The notes beneath the pieces were generated by a model. It was not told the origin of the DNA. It did not search any database and worked only from the letters and a program-made list of their open reading frames with translations. DNA of 14,879 nt from Deltaproteobacteria bacterium. Its GTDB lineage: Bacteria; Bdellovibrionota; Bdellovibrionia; JABDDW01. Both the position numbers and the translations under genes were made by a program. The stretch lies in NCBI GenBank assembly GCA_013287405.1, contig JABDDW010000031.1, positions 1-14,879 of the forward strand, given 5' to 3'. Positions 5,499-11,830 of the stretch are shown here, one piece after another (within the stretch, counting starts at the first letter, position 1; every line of letters begins with the position of its first letter).

Positions 5499-5847
5499 GG
5501 AATCATTAACAGGTTTCCTGCAATCTGTCCGGTTTCCGAAGCTACTTTCGTTACGCCACATTACCTAACGTTACTGGTGGGGGATAAATTTGGCTAGGTT
5601 TGGCTAAAGCTTTGGTCGTCGGTTATTTCGATTTGATTCCTTTTTTGTAGTGGCCCAGTCGTTCCCTTGGATCGCCCAATTTCCACGCTCCCACACAGGC
5701 CGCGCCAACTGCGGTCGGCATGTCCTGTGTCTGGCTGGGGAGCGCGGGGTCGCTCCAAGTCCACTCCTTTCTTTCCTCTTTGTCGCCCCTGTCAGCGGGT
5801 GAAGGGGCGGCCAAACAGGAAGCCCCACAACAAAAAAGGAGAACAAA
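5499..5847 (+). other. Gene-free stretch: AT-rich part with short repeats, then GC-rich structured part
   Basis: No convincing gene is seen; the three short ORFs across it are in unrelated frames with low-complexity, Pro/Arg-rich products. The first part has short direct repeats (TTTGGCTA at 5589-5596 and 5599-5606; GGTTTCC near 5514 and 5530). From about 5650 the GC content rises sharply and several inverted repeats appear. The stretch ends with the ribosome site AAAAAAGGAGAACAAA before ATG 5848. Confidence 0.6.
5667..5809 (+). ncRNA. Candidate structured RNA leader upstream of the DUF6908 gene
   Basis: Nested pairings can be read directly: CGCTCCC (5686-5692) with GGGAGCG (5738-5744), ACACAGG (5693-5699) with CCTGTGT (5724-5730), CCGC (5700-5703) with GCGG (5711-5714), and an outer TTGGA (5667-5671) with TCCAA (5754-5758). 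A second hairpin pairs CGCCCC (5784-5789) with GGGGCG (5804-5809). The stacked 7+7+4 arrangement is stronger than expected by chance. Whether it is a conserved RNA, a transcription-control leader or a DNA hairpin for mobility is not known. Confidence 0.4.
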
Positions 5848-6264
5848 ATGAAATTCAAAAGCTGCGACAAAATGCAAAAGGCCATCGAGCAAATTCTTGA
5901 ATCCCATCACTTGTTGGAAACGTTTAGGTCTACCGAAGAGTTCTACGTCAAGATTTCAAATGAGCCATACATGCCGTTGACAATTGAAAAGAATGGAAAT
6001 CAGGTCGTTGTGGCGCACTACTACACCCAAAATGGAGACCTCATGCCGGACCCCGATGTGGAGTTCGAGATTTATCAAGGTGTATGGCTTCCCGTCGCTA
6101 TTCAGCACTCCACCGGTAAGTATGTGAGGACTATGGAGGGTGAAGGGGAGAAGCGGATTCTTTTCTTAGATGATTACGATGATCTTCATGAGTTCTCCGA
6201 TTTCTGGGCCGGAAATCTTTTGGATCAGGGTTTTACGAAAGGGAAAGTGGAGCGGGTCGAATGA
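5848..6264 (+). CDS. DUF6908-domain protein, mobile-element associated
   Basis: The 138-residue protein is soluble. Its core, PYMPLTIEKNGNQVVVAHYYTQNGDLMPDPDVEFEI (about 40-76), fits the DUF6908 pattern of M-P-L-x-I-E, then V-A-H-Y-x-x-Q-N-G-D-x-x-x-D-P-E-x-x-F. The region after it (QGVWLPVAIQHSTGKYVRT) also fits. Proteins of this type are often found on plasmids, phages and integrated elements, with no proven biochemical role that I can cite. A good ribosome site (AAGGAG) precedes the ATG, and a GC-rich structured leader lies upstream. The stop codon is within a short terminator-like hairpin. The very acidic C-terminal half (FLDDYDDLHEFSD) is notable. Confidence 0.75.
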   Translation: MKFKSCDKMQKAIEQILESHHLLETFRSTEEFYVKISNEPYMPLTIEKNGNQVVVAHYYTQNGDLMPDPDVEFEIYQGVWLPVAIQHSTGKYVRTMEGEGEKRILFLDDYDDLHEFSDFWAGNLLDQGFTKGKVERVE

Positions 6265-6274
6265 CCCGCGTTTT
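6252..6274 (+). terminator. Weak hairpin terminator overlapping the stop codon
   Basis: GCGGGTC (6252-6258) pairs with GACCCGC (6263-6269), followed by G and four T residues. The TGA stop (6262-6264) lies at the start of the right arm. Confidence 0.5.
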
Positions 6275-6298
6275 CTCGCACTTATAATTCTTCTTTGG

Positions 6299-7393
6299 TT
6301 AAGCCGATTGATTTGTTGGATTCTGCACTGAATTTGCTTCTTGTCCGACCTTAATGACCTGTAAGAGTTTGACGGTGTCTCGAAGAAGTCTCAAATCGGA
6401 TTCATCGAGAGGATCAGGATTAAAATGCATTACATCATTTCGAATCTCTTTGACGTGGTTTAGCCGATCAATGAATGGTGTTCGAGAAAGATTTACGCCT
6501 AGGGTTTTCCAATTGTCTGGCACTTCAAGGAGCCTAATATATTCGCCAAAAGTCAAATCAGCTACTGTTTCAATTTCTCGACCGGTATCTCGGGAATCGC
6601 GTGCAGCTTTCAATTTTTGCTTCGAGAATTTTCCATCTATGAGTCGGCGAATGTGATTTTCAATCTCTCCCACTAAGAGAAAGGGCTCAGATCGACTTCG
6701 AAACTCCAAACTCAAATCGGAGTTCGTTACAATTCCGCAGATTAGCCCAGTAGGTTCTCTCACCAATACTACTTCTTTGCGGGAAATCAAATCGATTGCT
6801 TCGAGTAGAGGACAATCTGAATCTACTATTTCAATAGGCTCGATACAGTCTCTTATATATTTGCATTCTCCATTTAAGGTCCGACACGATCCAATAGACC
6901 GCCAGCTAATCATTCCATGAACGGTTCGTCCGTTTTGAATTATGGGAAGTTGAGAGAAGTCGTTCAAAAGCATCAAGGTTGAGGCCTCAAGCACTTCCTG
7001 GTCCCTTGTTAAACTTACTGGGACTTGATTAGCTGCCTTCAAGCTTCTGATTCTCGGCACGGGATCGGGAATGCTTCCACCCCTAACAACCTCAGGAAGA
7101 GTCTGTAGATTAAGCGTAGCTGACGAAAATTTCTCTTTTTGATCATTGGGTGAGCGTTCTGTGGCTTTGCCAGCCAATACAAGTTTTATTCGCGCGTCTA
7201 CAAAGGCTTGTTCAAAGTCAGGTTCAGTAGTCAATCCAAGAGAATTAAGCGCTTGCCGGATGCTATAGACGACTTTTGCGCCTCGTCTGTAGGCCGTAAA
7301 AATCGAAAGAAGCTCTCGCGGAGTAGTTTCGACATTCTCACCTTTCTCTATCTCTTCCTTAAACTGAGTCAGTCGATTTCGTACTTCCTGCAT
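6299..7393 (-). CDS. CBS-pair protein with C-terminal HEPN-type domain, possible RNase effector
   Basis: The 364-residue protein has three parts. An N-terminal helical region (1-75) includes PRELLSIFTAYRRGAKVVYSIRQAL. Then comes a CBS pair (about 115-230), with typical runs VLEASTLMLLNDFSQLPIIQNGRTVHGMISWRSIG and EAIDLISRKEVVLVREPTGLICGIVTNSDL. A helical C-terminal domain (235-345) contains EIENHIRRLID and the sequence KEIRNDVMHF. R318 and H323 form an R-X4-H motif, the active-site signature of HEPN ribonucleases and toxins. CBS pairs normally bind adenine nucleotides, so the design suggests a nuclease controlled by a nucleotide signal. Nuclease activity is inference; some HEPN domains only bind. 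The GGAG site before ATG 7393 supports this start. The gene is alone on its strand and diverges from the cassette at 7713, which may be its functional neighbour in a defence region. Confidence 0.75.
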   Translation of the reverse strand: MQEVRNRLTQFKEEIEKGENVETTPRELLSIFTAYRRGAKVVYSIRQALNSLGLTTEPDFEQAFVDARIKLVLAGKATERSPNDQKEKFSSATLNLQTLPEVVRGGSIPDPVPRIRSLKAANQVPVSLTRDQEVLEASTLMLLNDFSQLPIIQNGRTVHGMISWRSIGSCRTLNGECKYIRDCIEPIEIVDSDCPLLEAIDLISRKEVVLVREPTGLICGIVTNSDLSLEFRSRSEPFLLVGEIENHIRRLIDGKFSKQKLKAARDSRDTGREIETVADLTFGEYIRLLEVPDNWKTLGVNLSRTPFIDRLNHVKEIRNDVMHFNPDPLDESDLRLLRDTVKLLQVIKVGQEANSVQNPTNQSA

Positions 7394-7712
7394 AGCATCT
7401 CCATGGTGAGTATGGATGACAACTCAAGCTTCCAAATCTAATCGGAGTACAAGACGAAATTGTGAAACGAAATTGGTCATGGAACATCAACGCCGACCTA
7501 TTCCGACGAAAGAGAAAGGAGTGCGGACGAGACGAACCGCTCGGTCCTAGTTTCTTCCTTGGGAGCCCCTTTTGTCGGTCAACAACAATAAATATGACCA
7601 TAACATATTGAAAATAATGGCTAATTATTTAATTATATAGTTAATGTCGTAAAAACAGTTGTTTTTTAGCTAATATTAGTATAATATATAACTAATTATT
7701 GAGGAGATTTTG
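7394..7712. other. Divergent intergenic region with AT-rich repeat block
   Basis: No gene is supported here. The left two thirds have ordinary composition. From about 7600 the sequence is very AT-rich and carries CTAATTATT at 7621-7629 and again at 7692-7700, with the perfect palindrome CTAATATTAG at 7670-7679 between them. It separates the CBS-HEPN gene from the regulator gene at 7713 and probably holds the promoter and operators of the latter. Confidence 0.6.
7659..7685 (+). promoter_or_regulatory. Candidate promoter and operator of the five-gene cassette
   Basis: TATAAT (7680-7685) is a perfect -10 element. The nearest -35-like sequence, TTGTTT (7659-7664), is at a short spacing of 15 bases. 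The palindrome CTAATATTAG (7670-7679) lies in the spacer directly next to the -10, and a CTAATTATT copy follows it, so a bound regulator would block RNA polymerase. The ribbon-helix-helix protein encoded just downstream is the obvious candidate. Confidence 0.45.
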
Positions 7713-7928
7713 ATGGATAAAACACCTAAGTCGATGACATTGAACTTGAGCGGGCGAGAAATGGAAGCCCTTGAACAACTTTGCACGAAGAAGGGCTTGA
7801 GCAAGACAGCGTTGATTCGTCAATGTATCCGGCTTTACCAGGCGGTTGATCACAGACTTCAGTCGGGTGAACGTCTTTATTTTGAGGATGACAAAAAGAA
7901 AGAGAAGTCGGAGCTCGTGATTTTGTGA
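7713..7928 (+). CDS. Ribbon-helix-helix (CopG/Arc-type) DNA-binding regulator
   Basis: The 71-residue protein has the ribbon-helix-helix pattern: a short strand (SMTLNLS, 7-13), a helix (REMEALEQLCTKKG, 15-28), a turn, and a second helix (SKTALIRQCIRLYQAVDHRL, 30-49). A charged tail, rich in Lys and Glu, follows. Such proteins bind DNA as dimers and often act as antitoxins or autorepressors. I chose ATG 7713 over the TTG at 7710 because GAGGAG (7701-7706) is then six bases away. Its stop overlaps the GTG of the acetyltransferase gene by four bases. It heads a five-gene unit and likely binds the AT-rich repeats upstream. The pairing with a GNAT gene resembles RHH-GNAT toxin-antitoxin loci. Confidence 0.8.
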   Translation: MDKTPKSMTLNLSGREMEALEQLCTKKGLSKTALIRQCIRLYQAVDHRLQSGERLYFEDDKKKEKSELVIL

Positions 7929-8551
7929 AACGTGACGGCTACGAGGTGTTGATTTTCGACTTACAGAAAAGCTCGCCGATGTCGGCGATGCTCTACGAAG
8001 GGGTCTCTGACGAAAACCTTTCAGACATTGAAACTCTTTGGAGACCGGAACTTGAGGTGGCGGCGAAGAAAGCAAAAGGACAACCAGGAGAAGAGTTTTT
8101 GCCAATTGGAGATGCACATTGGGACTGGAACTCTAAAGTCCAAAGGAATAGGGACATGCTCGCAATTTCCTATTTCGTCATCGAATGCGAAGGAAAGTTA
8201 CAAGCTATAATGCAAATGGAAACAATAGCTCACAGAAGTAAATTAGACGCAGGCAAAGAGATTGCCTATGTGGAGTTTTTAAGTGTGGCTCCGTGGAATC
8301 GCAGGTTCGTAAGCGACAATCCACGTTTCAAGAGATGTGGTTCATTTTTGATAGCACAGGCAATTGGAACAAGTCAGGAGCTTGGGTTTGAAGGTAGAAT
8401 TGGCCTTCATTCGCTTCCCTCTGCATCCAAATGGTACGGCAACCTTGGCATGACAACTTGCGGGAAAGATGTGGCGTACGAGAACTTAGAATATTTTGAG
8501 TTTAGCTCGCAAGCTGCAGCCACCTTCTTGAAAGGAGGCAGCAATGTTTAA
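7925..8551 (+). CDS. GNAT-like N-acetyltransferase
   Basis: The 208-residue protein has GNAT features in its C-terminal half. A strand and acyl-CoA site region, AYVEFLSVAPWNRRF (114-128), is followed by RFKRCGSFLIAQAI (134-147), which takes the place of the R/Q-x-x-G-x-G/A loop in altered form. The motif LHSLPSASKWYGNLGM (161-176) has Tyr171 where GNAT enzymes often carry the general-acid Tyr (the YxxxGF form). The N-terminal 80 residues are not a known GNAT part and may define the target. It starts at GTG 7925, inside the stop of the regulator gene (GTGA). GNAT toxins paired with ribbon-helix-helix antitoxins acetylate charged tRNA; this protein is longer than those and is followed by three further genes, so the target is unknown. 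Confidence 0.7.
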   Translation: MKRDGYEVLIFDLQKSSPMSAMLYEGVSDENLSDIETLWRPELEVAAKKAKGQPGEEFLPIGDAHWDWNSKVQRNRDMLAISYFVIECEGKLQAIMQMETIAHRSKLDAGKEIAYVEFLSVAPWNRRFVSDNPRFKRCGSFLIAQAIGTSQELGFEGRIGLHSLPSASKWYGNLGMTTCGKDVAYENLEYFEFSSQAAATFLKGGSNV

Positions 8552-9689
8552 ATTTAAACCATCTAAGGAATGGCTTCAACTTGCGGACAAAGCCGAGAGA
8601 GGCGCTGAAATTTCAGCTGGCATCACCAGTAAGAAAACTTTTGTCGATCCGCAGTTTAACGAGCTCGTGAGAAAAGTAGAGAGCGATCCCGATGCGTGTT
8701 TGAAGACCTTCTTGATACAGGCCAAATCGATTGGAGTCACTCGAGATTTTCTTATAAAGCGGATCGATATCGACAATTTCTTGAGAGACTATCCCAAGCG
8801 AGTTTCGGACAAAGAAGGAAGTTCACAAGGTGTGATAAATCTTGCGATCCGTACTAGTACTGCTTTTGGAGTGGATACTCCGAGCTTACTGTTTGGGGGT
8901 GCAATTCATGAACGGCCTGTTCTTGGAGCAAGATTTAAAAAGCGAAAAAACACGGAAGAACGTTTTCTTAACTCGTACACTTCCTACGCCTATAACCTGA
9001 CACGGATTTTAATTAAGGCTGTCGACGCACCTAAGGCAAGAAGTGTTTCTGGTGACTACAAGGCATTTAGGGAATTGTTCTTGGGAAAATTTGGAGAATT
9101 CTCACTTGAAAATATTGTTCAGTTCACGTGGCAGTTGGGAATTCCGATTCTCCCTTTACGTGATAGTGGGGCATTTAATGGTGCGTGCTGGACCGTAAAT
9201 GGGCAAAGAGTCATTGTTTTAAAACAAACGACTGATTTTGAAGGGCGGTGGATACACGACCTTCTCCATGAACTATTTCACATAAGCAAGAATCAAGATC
9301 AGGAAAATTTTGCGGTATTGGATGAAGTTGACAACGACGAAGGGACTGATGAGGAGGAGGCCGCTAACGGATTTGCCGCTGACGTCATATTGGACGGTAA
9401 GGCCGAGGATCTTGTTGCCGAATGTGTGAAGCGAGCACGGGGTTCTGTAGAACGATTAAAATCTGTCGTACCTGCTGTAGCCAAGGATCGACACGCCGAC
9501 TTGGCAGCACTCACATATTACATGGCATATCGATTGGCGCTGCAGAAAATTAATTGGTGGGGCACGGTTAGTAATTTAGATAACCGGGGCTCACCTTTCG
9601 AGAAGGTTAAAGGCGCGTGCATTGAGCGTCTAAATTGGGATCGCCTCAACAACGAGGAGCGAACTCTATTAACGAAGGCGTTAGACTAA
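8544..9689 (+). CDS. ImmA/IrrE-type zinc metallopeptidase
   Basis: The 381-residue protein has a metallopeptidase core in its C-terminal half. RWIHDLLHELFHISKN carries HELFH (242-246), the HExxH zinc site, and the acidic run followed by EEEAANGFAAD (about 270-280) matches the third-ligand helix seen in ImmA/IrrE enzymes. The N-terminal 200 residues are helical and unassigned, longer than in plain ImmA; they may bind DNA or the substrate. ImmA cleaves the ImmR repressor in ICEBs1, and IrrE/PprI cleaves DdrO in Deinococcus. By analogy this one may cleave the ribbon-helix-helix protein or another gene product of the unit, but that is inference. An AAGGAGG ribosome site precedes ATG 8544, inside the end of the acetyltransferase gene (8-bp overlap). 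Confidence 0.8.
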   Translation: MFKFKPSKEWLQLADKAERGAEISAGITSKKTFVDPQFNELVRKVESDPDACLKTFLIQAKSIGVTRDFLIKRIDIDNFLRDYPKRVSDKEGSSQGVINLAIRTSTAFGVDTPSLLFGGAIHERPVLGARFKKRKNTEERFLNSYTSYAYNLTRILIKAVDAPKARSVSGDYKAFRELFLGKFGEFSLENIVQFTWQLGIPILPLRDSGAFNGACWTVNGQRVIVLKQTTDFEGRWIHDLLHELFHISKNQDQENFAVLDEVDNDEGTDEEEAANGFAADVILDGKAEDLVAECVKRARGSVERLKSVVPAVAKDRHADLAALTYYMAYRLALQKINWWGTVSNLDNRGSPFEKVKGACIERLNWDRLNNEERTLLTKALD

Positions 9690-10273
9690 TGCCAAAGAAA
9701 CTCGAACCTTTGAAGATTGCATGCACTTCTTCTGATTGTGACAATGGCCTCCACTGTTTCAAGGCTACTCGGAAAATGTTGGAAAAGAACGAAGAGGGCC
9801 ATTGCCGATCATGTGGAGCAGATTTAATTGATTGGGACCGAATTAAGAAAAATGACTTCGGAGATGTTGATTACACATTTCGTGTTTTGAAGAAAGAATT
9901 GATACGGCACCACTTCTTTCATATCAAATTGGACATAAGGGCAATTAACCATGCTCGTAGAAAAGGGGTTGTTAACCTCAACATTGCGGCTCGGCATAGG
10001 ATTGAAAAGTACATTGGTCCCAAAGATCCGCCCCGGGATGGCAGACAAACCCCTATGTCAGGAAATTCAATTTTTTATGCCCAACATGCTGTTGCCTGCT
10101 GCTGTCGCAAGTGTATTGAATATTGGCACGGAATTCCACAGGGGCGTCCACTGACAGCAACGGAAATCGATTACTTAAGCGATCTAGTGGAGAAGTACCT
10201 TGGCGAAAAGTTACCTGATCTCCCTCAAAAAGGAGAAAAGGTACCATCAATTCGTGAGAAAAAAAATGAGTGA
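9689..10273 (+). CDS. Zinc-ribbon protein with C-terminal DUF4186-like domain
   Basis: The 194-residue protein starts at ATG 9689, sharing one base with the stop of the metallopeptidase gene (TAATG). Its N-terminus has Cys12, Cys17, Cys23 and the pair Cys39/Cys42 (HCRSCG), a likely zinc ribbon. The C-terminal part reads IFYAQHAVACCCRKCIEYWHGIPQGRPL (128-155). It resembles the DUF4186 family pattern, with A-Q-H, a Cys-rich CCR-x-C, W-H-x-I-P and G-x-x-L. Nothing is known of its chemistry that I can cite. The Cys/His density suggests a metal-binding partner protein. It overlaps the radical SAM gene by eight bases, so the two products are probably made together. The tail (KGEKVPSIREKKNE) is basic. 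Confidence 0.65.
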   Translation: MPKKLEPLKIACTSSDCDNGLHCFKATRKMLEKNEEGHCRSCGADLIDWDRIKKNDFGDVDYTFRVLKKELIRHHFFHIKLDIRAINHARRKGVVNLNIAARHRIEKYIGPKDPPRDGRQTPMSGNSIFYAQHAVACCCRKCIEYWHGIPQGRPLTATEIDYLSDLVEKYLGEKLPDLPQKGEKVPSIREKKNE

Positions 10274-11267
10274 TCAAGCGATCAATACTTTAGAGTTTTC
10301 CAAGACCTTGAGAAAAAGAGGGATTGATAAAGACAATCGAAAATTATTGATATCGAAGCTCGCTGGCTCGGATCAAGAAGCTGATTTAACAGTACCTCCG
10401 AATTGCAACGGATTTGGCCGAATTAGGCACTTTAAAAGATCGCGATCAAAAAATTGGCCGAATAATCCATTACCAATCGATCCAGTGGTTCACGCATTGG
10501 GCCTTGGAGAGACTGATGGCGTACGTGCGCAAGTGTTTCAGAATGCAATCTGCAACTGGCGCTGCTGGTACTGTTTTGTACCCTATAATCTTCTAACCGG
10601 CGATCCTGCTCGGAGTTCTTTTTTTACGGCAAAGGAGCTCGTGGAACTTTACAAGAAAGAGAAAGACCGGCCGGTGTTAATTGATTTGTCCGGTGGGCAG
10701 CCAGATTTAATACCGGAATGGATTCCTTGGATGATGGAGGCGCTTATCGAACAAGGACTACAAGATTCAGTTTACTTATGGTCCGACGACAACCTTAGCA
10801 ACGACTACTTTTGGCAATATCTGACGGAGAAGGAGATTGACCTTGTCAAATCATACAAAAACTACAGCCGCGTCTGCTGCTTCAAAGGCTACAATCAAGT
10901 ATCTTTCGCCTTTAATACAAAAGCTGAAAAATCCCGGTTTGATGAGCAATTCGCATTAATGAAACGACTTCATAAGTTGGGCATTGATCTCTATGCATAC
11001 GCGACATTTACGACACCAAATATAGAGGGGCTCATTGAAGATATGAGGGGATTTGTAGACAAACTTCAAGAAATTCACGTGAACCTTCCACTGCGTCTCG
11101 TTCCTCTCGAAATTGAAGAGTTTGGTCCGGTTCACAGCCGCATGAATGAAGAAACGAAAAAGGCGATCAAGAATCAGTATCTTGCTGTAAATGCGTGGAC
11201 TGAAGAATTAAGAAAGCGTTACTCGAGCACGATGTTGTCAGAAAAAATGAATTTAATTCGCCTTTAG
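10266..11267 (+). CDS. Radical SAM enzyme
   Basis: The 333-residue protein carries CNWRCWYC (Cys96, Cys100, Cys103), the CxxxCxxC site that holds the 4Fe-4S cluster of radical SAM enzymes. LIDLSGGQPDLIPEW (138-152) gives the GGxP motif that binds the SAM amino group. The aromatic residue before the last Cys (Tyr102) is also typical. A C-terminal cluster-binding (SPASM) domain is not seen. The first 90 residues are an N-terminal extension of unknown role. I chose ATG 10266; GTG 10254 in the same frame is an alternative. It is the fifth and last gene of the overlapped unit and ends tail to tail with the kinase gene, the two stops overlapping by four bases. The substrate is unknown; co-occurrence with a zinc-ribbon/DUF4186 protein is a clue. 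Confidence 0.85.
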   Translation: MSDQAINTLEFSKTLRKRGIDKDNRKLLISKLAGSDQEADLTVPPNCNGFGRIRHFKRSRSKNWPNNPLPIDPVVHALGLGETDGVRAQVFQNAICNWRCWYCFVPYNLLTGDPARSSFFTAKELVELYKKEKDRPVLIDLSGGQPDLIPEWIPWMMEALIEQGLQDSVYLWSDDNLSNDYFWQYLTEKEIDLVKSYKNYSRVCCFKGYNQVSFAFNTKAEKSRFDEQFALMKRLHKLGIDLYAYATFTTPNIEGLIEDMRGFVDKLQEIHVNLPLRLVPLEIEEFGPVHSRMNEETKKAIKNQYLAVNAWTEELRKRYSSTMLSEKMNLIRL

Positions 11268-11812
11268 TTAAGATACTTTTGAGTTCGCAACCAAGCTAGT
11301 ACAGCATCAACGGCGTCACTTACGGAACCCTCAGTTGACAAAAGAAAATCGGCACGTTTCTTTATTTCTACCTTAACCTGGATCTCGGTGGAATGGGATT
11401 CGAGAGTCTTGAGTTCCTTTGGAGAAACACCTCTTTTTGCTAGACGACCTGCTTGAACAAGGTCGCTAATATCGAGATAGATTAATAAGAATTGAGACGG
11501 TTGAGTGATTTTCGTTATCGTTTCGATAACGGCCAAATGTCGGACTCCATCAATGATGACGGATTTATCGGGAGACCATGAGCCTCGAAGCAGAACTGAA
11601 CGACAAAAATTTTCACAATTACCAGATACTTCACTTTCTCCAATGTTCTGTAAGACCTCTCTTGTTGGCTCAAGCTTTCTCTCAGCCGCAAGGCTTCTCA
11701 CGTGGTCGCCAAAGCCAATTCTCGGCCAACCAAGTTTAGCTGACAGTCCTTTTGCGACCTCTGACTTTCCGCTTCCGACGGGACCAGAAAAACCAAGCAC
11801 GACTTTATTCAT
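11264..11812 (-). CDS. P-loop kinase-like NTPase
   Basis: The 182-residue protein begins with a strand and a Walker A site, GPVGSGKS (10-17). A Walker-B-like strand VIIDGVRH (about 85-92) follows, and LLIYLDIS marks another core strand. Size and order fit small nucleoside/nucleotide kinases such as dephospho-CoA or deoxynucleotide monophosphate kinase types rather than an AAA+ motor. The lid part (GRLAKRGVSPKELKTLESHS) has Arg residues suited to phosphate binding. It lies 18 bases downstream of the ASCH gene on the same strand, so they likely form a two-gene operon. The real substrate cannot be named from sequence. Its stop overlaps that of the radical SAM gene. Confidence 0.7.
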   Translation of the reverse strand: MNKVVLGFSGPVGSGKSEVAKGLSAKLGWPRIGFGDHVRSLAAERKLEPTREVLQNIGESEVSGNCENFCRSVLLRGSWSPDKSVIIDGVRHLAVIETITKITQPSQFLLIYLDISDLVQAGRLAKRGVSPKELKTLESHSTEIQVKVEIKKRADFLLSTEGSVSDAVDAVLAWLRTQKYLN

Positions 11813-11830
11813 TAATTTCTCGATGGCTAA

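Noticed and set aside
5604..5910. Three short ORFs over the GC-rich leader
   Set aside because: They have Pro/Arg-rich low-complexity products in competing frames and no ribosome sites. The inverted repeats explain the sequence better.
7359..7601. Minus-strand ORF of 80 codons upstream of the CBS-HEPN gene
   Set aside because: It overlaps the start of a well-supported gene in another frame and has no family features.
7692..8117. Antisense ORF of 141 codons across the regulator gene
   Set aside because: It is a shadow of the ribbon-helix-helix and GNAT genes, which have motifs and overlapped starts.
9635..9688. Longer start (TTG 9635) for the zinc-ribbon/DUF4186 gene
   Set aside because: It would run 54 bases into the metallopeptidase gene. 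ATG 9689, at the stop of that gene, is the normal coupled start.
10200..10265. Longer start (TTG 10200) for the radical SAM gene
   Set aside because: It would overlap the preceding gene by 74 bases; ATG 10266 (or GTG 10254) gives a normal short overlap.
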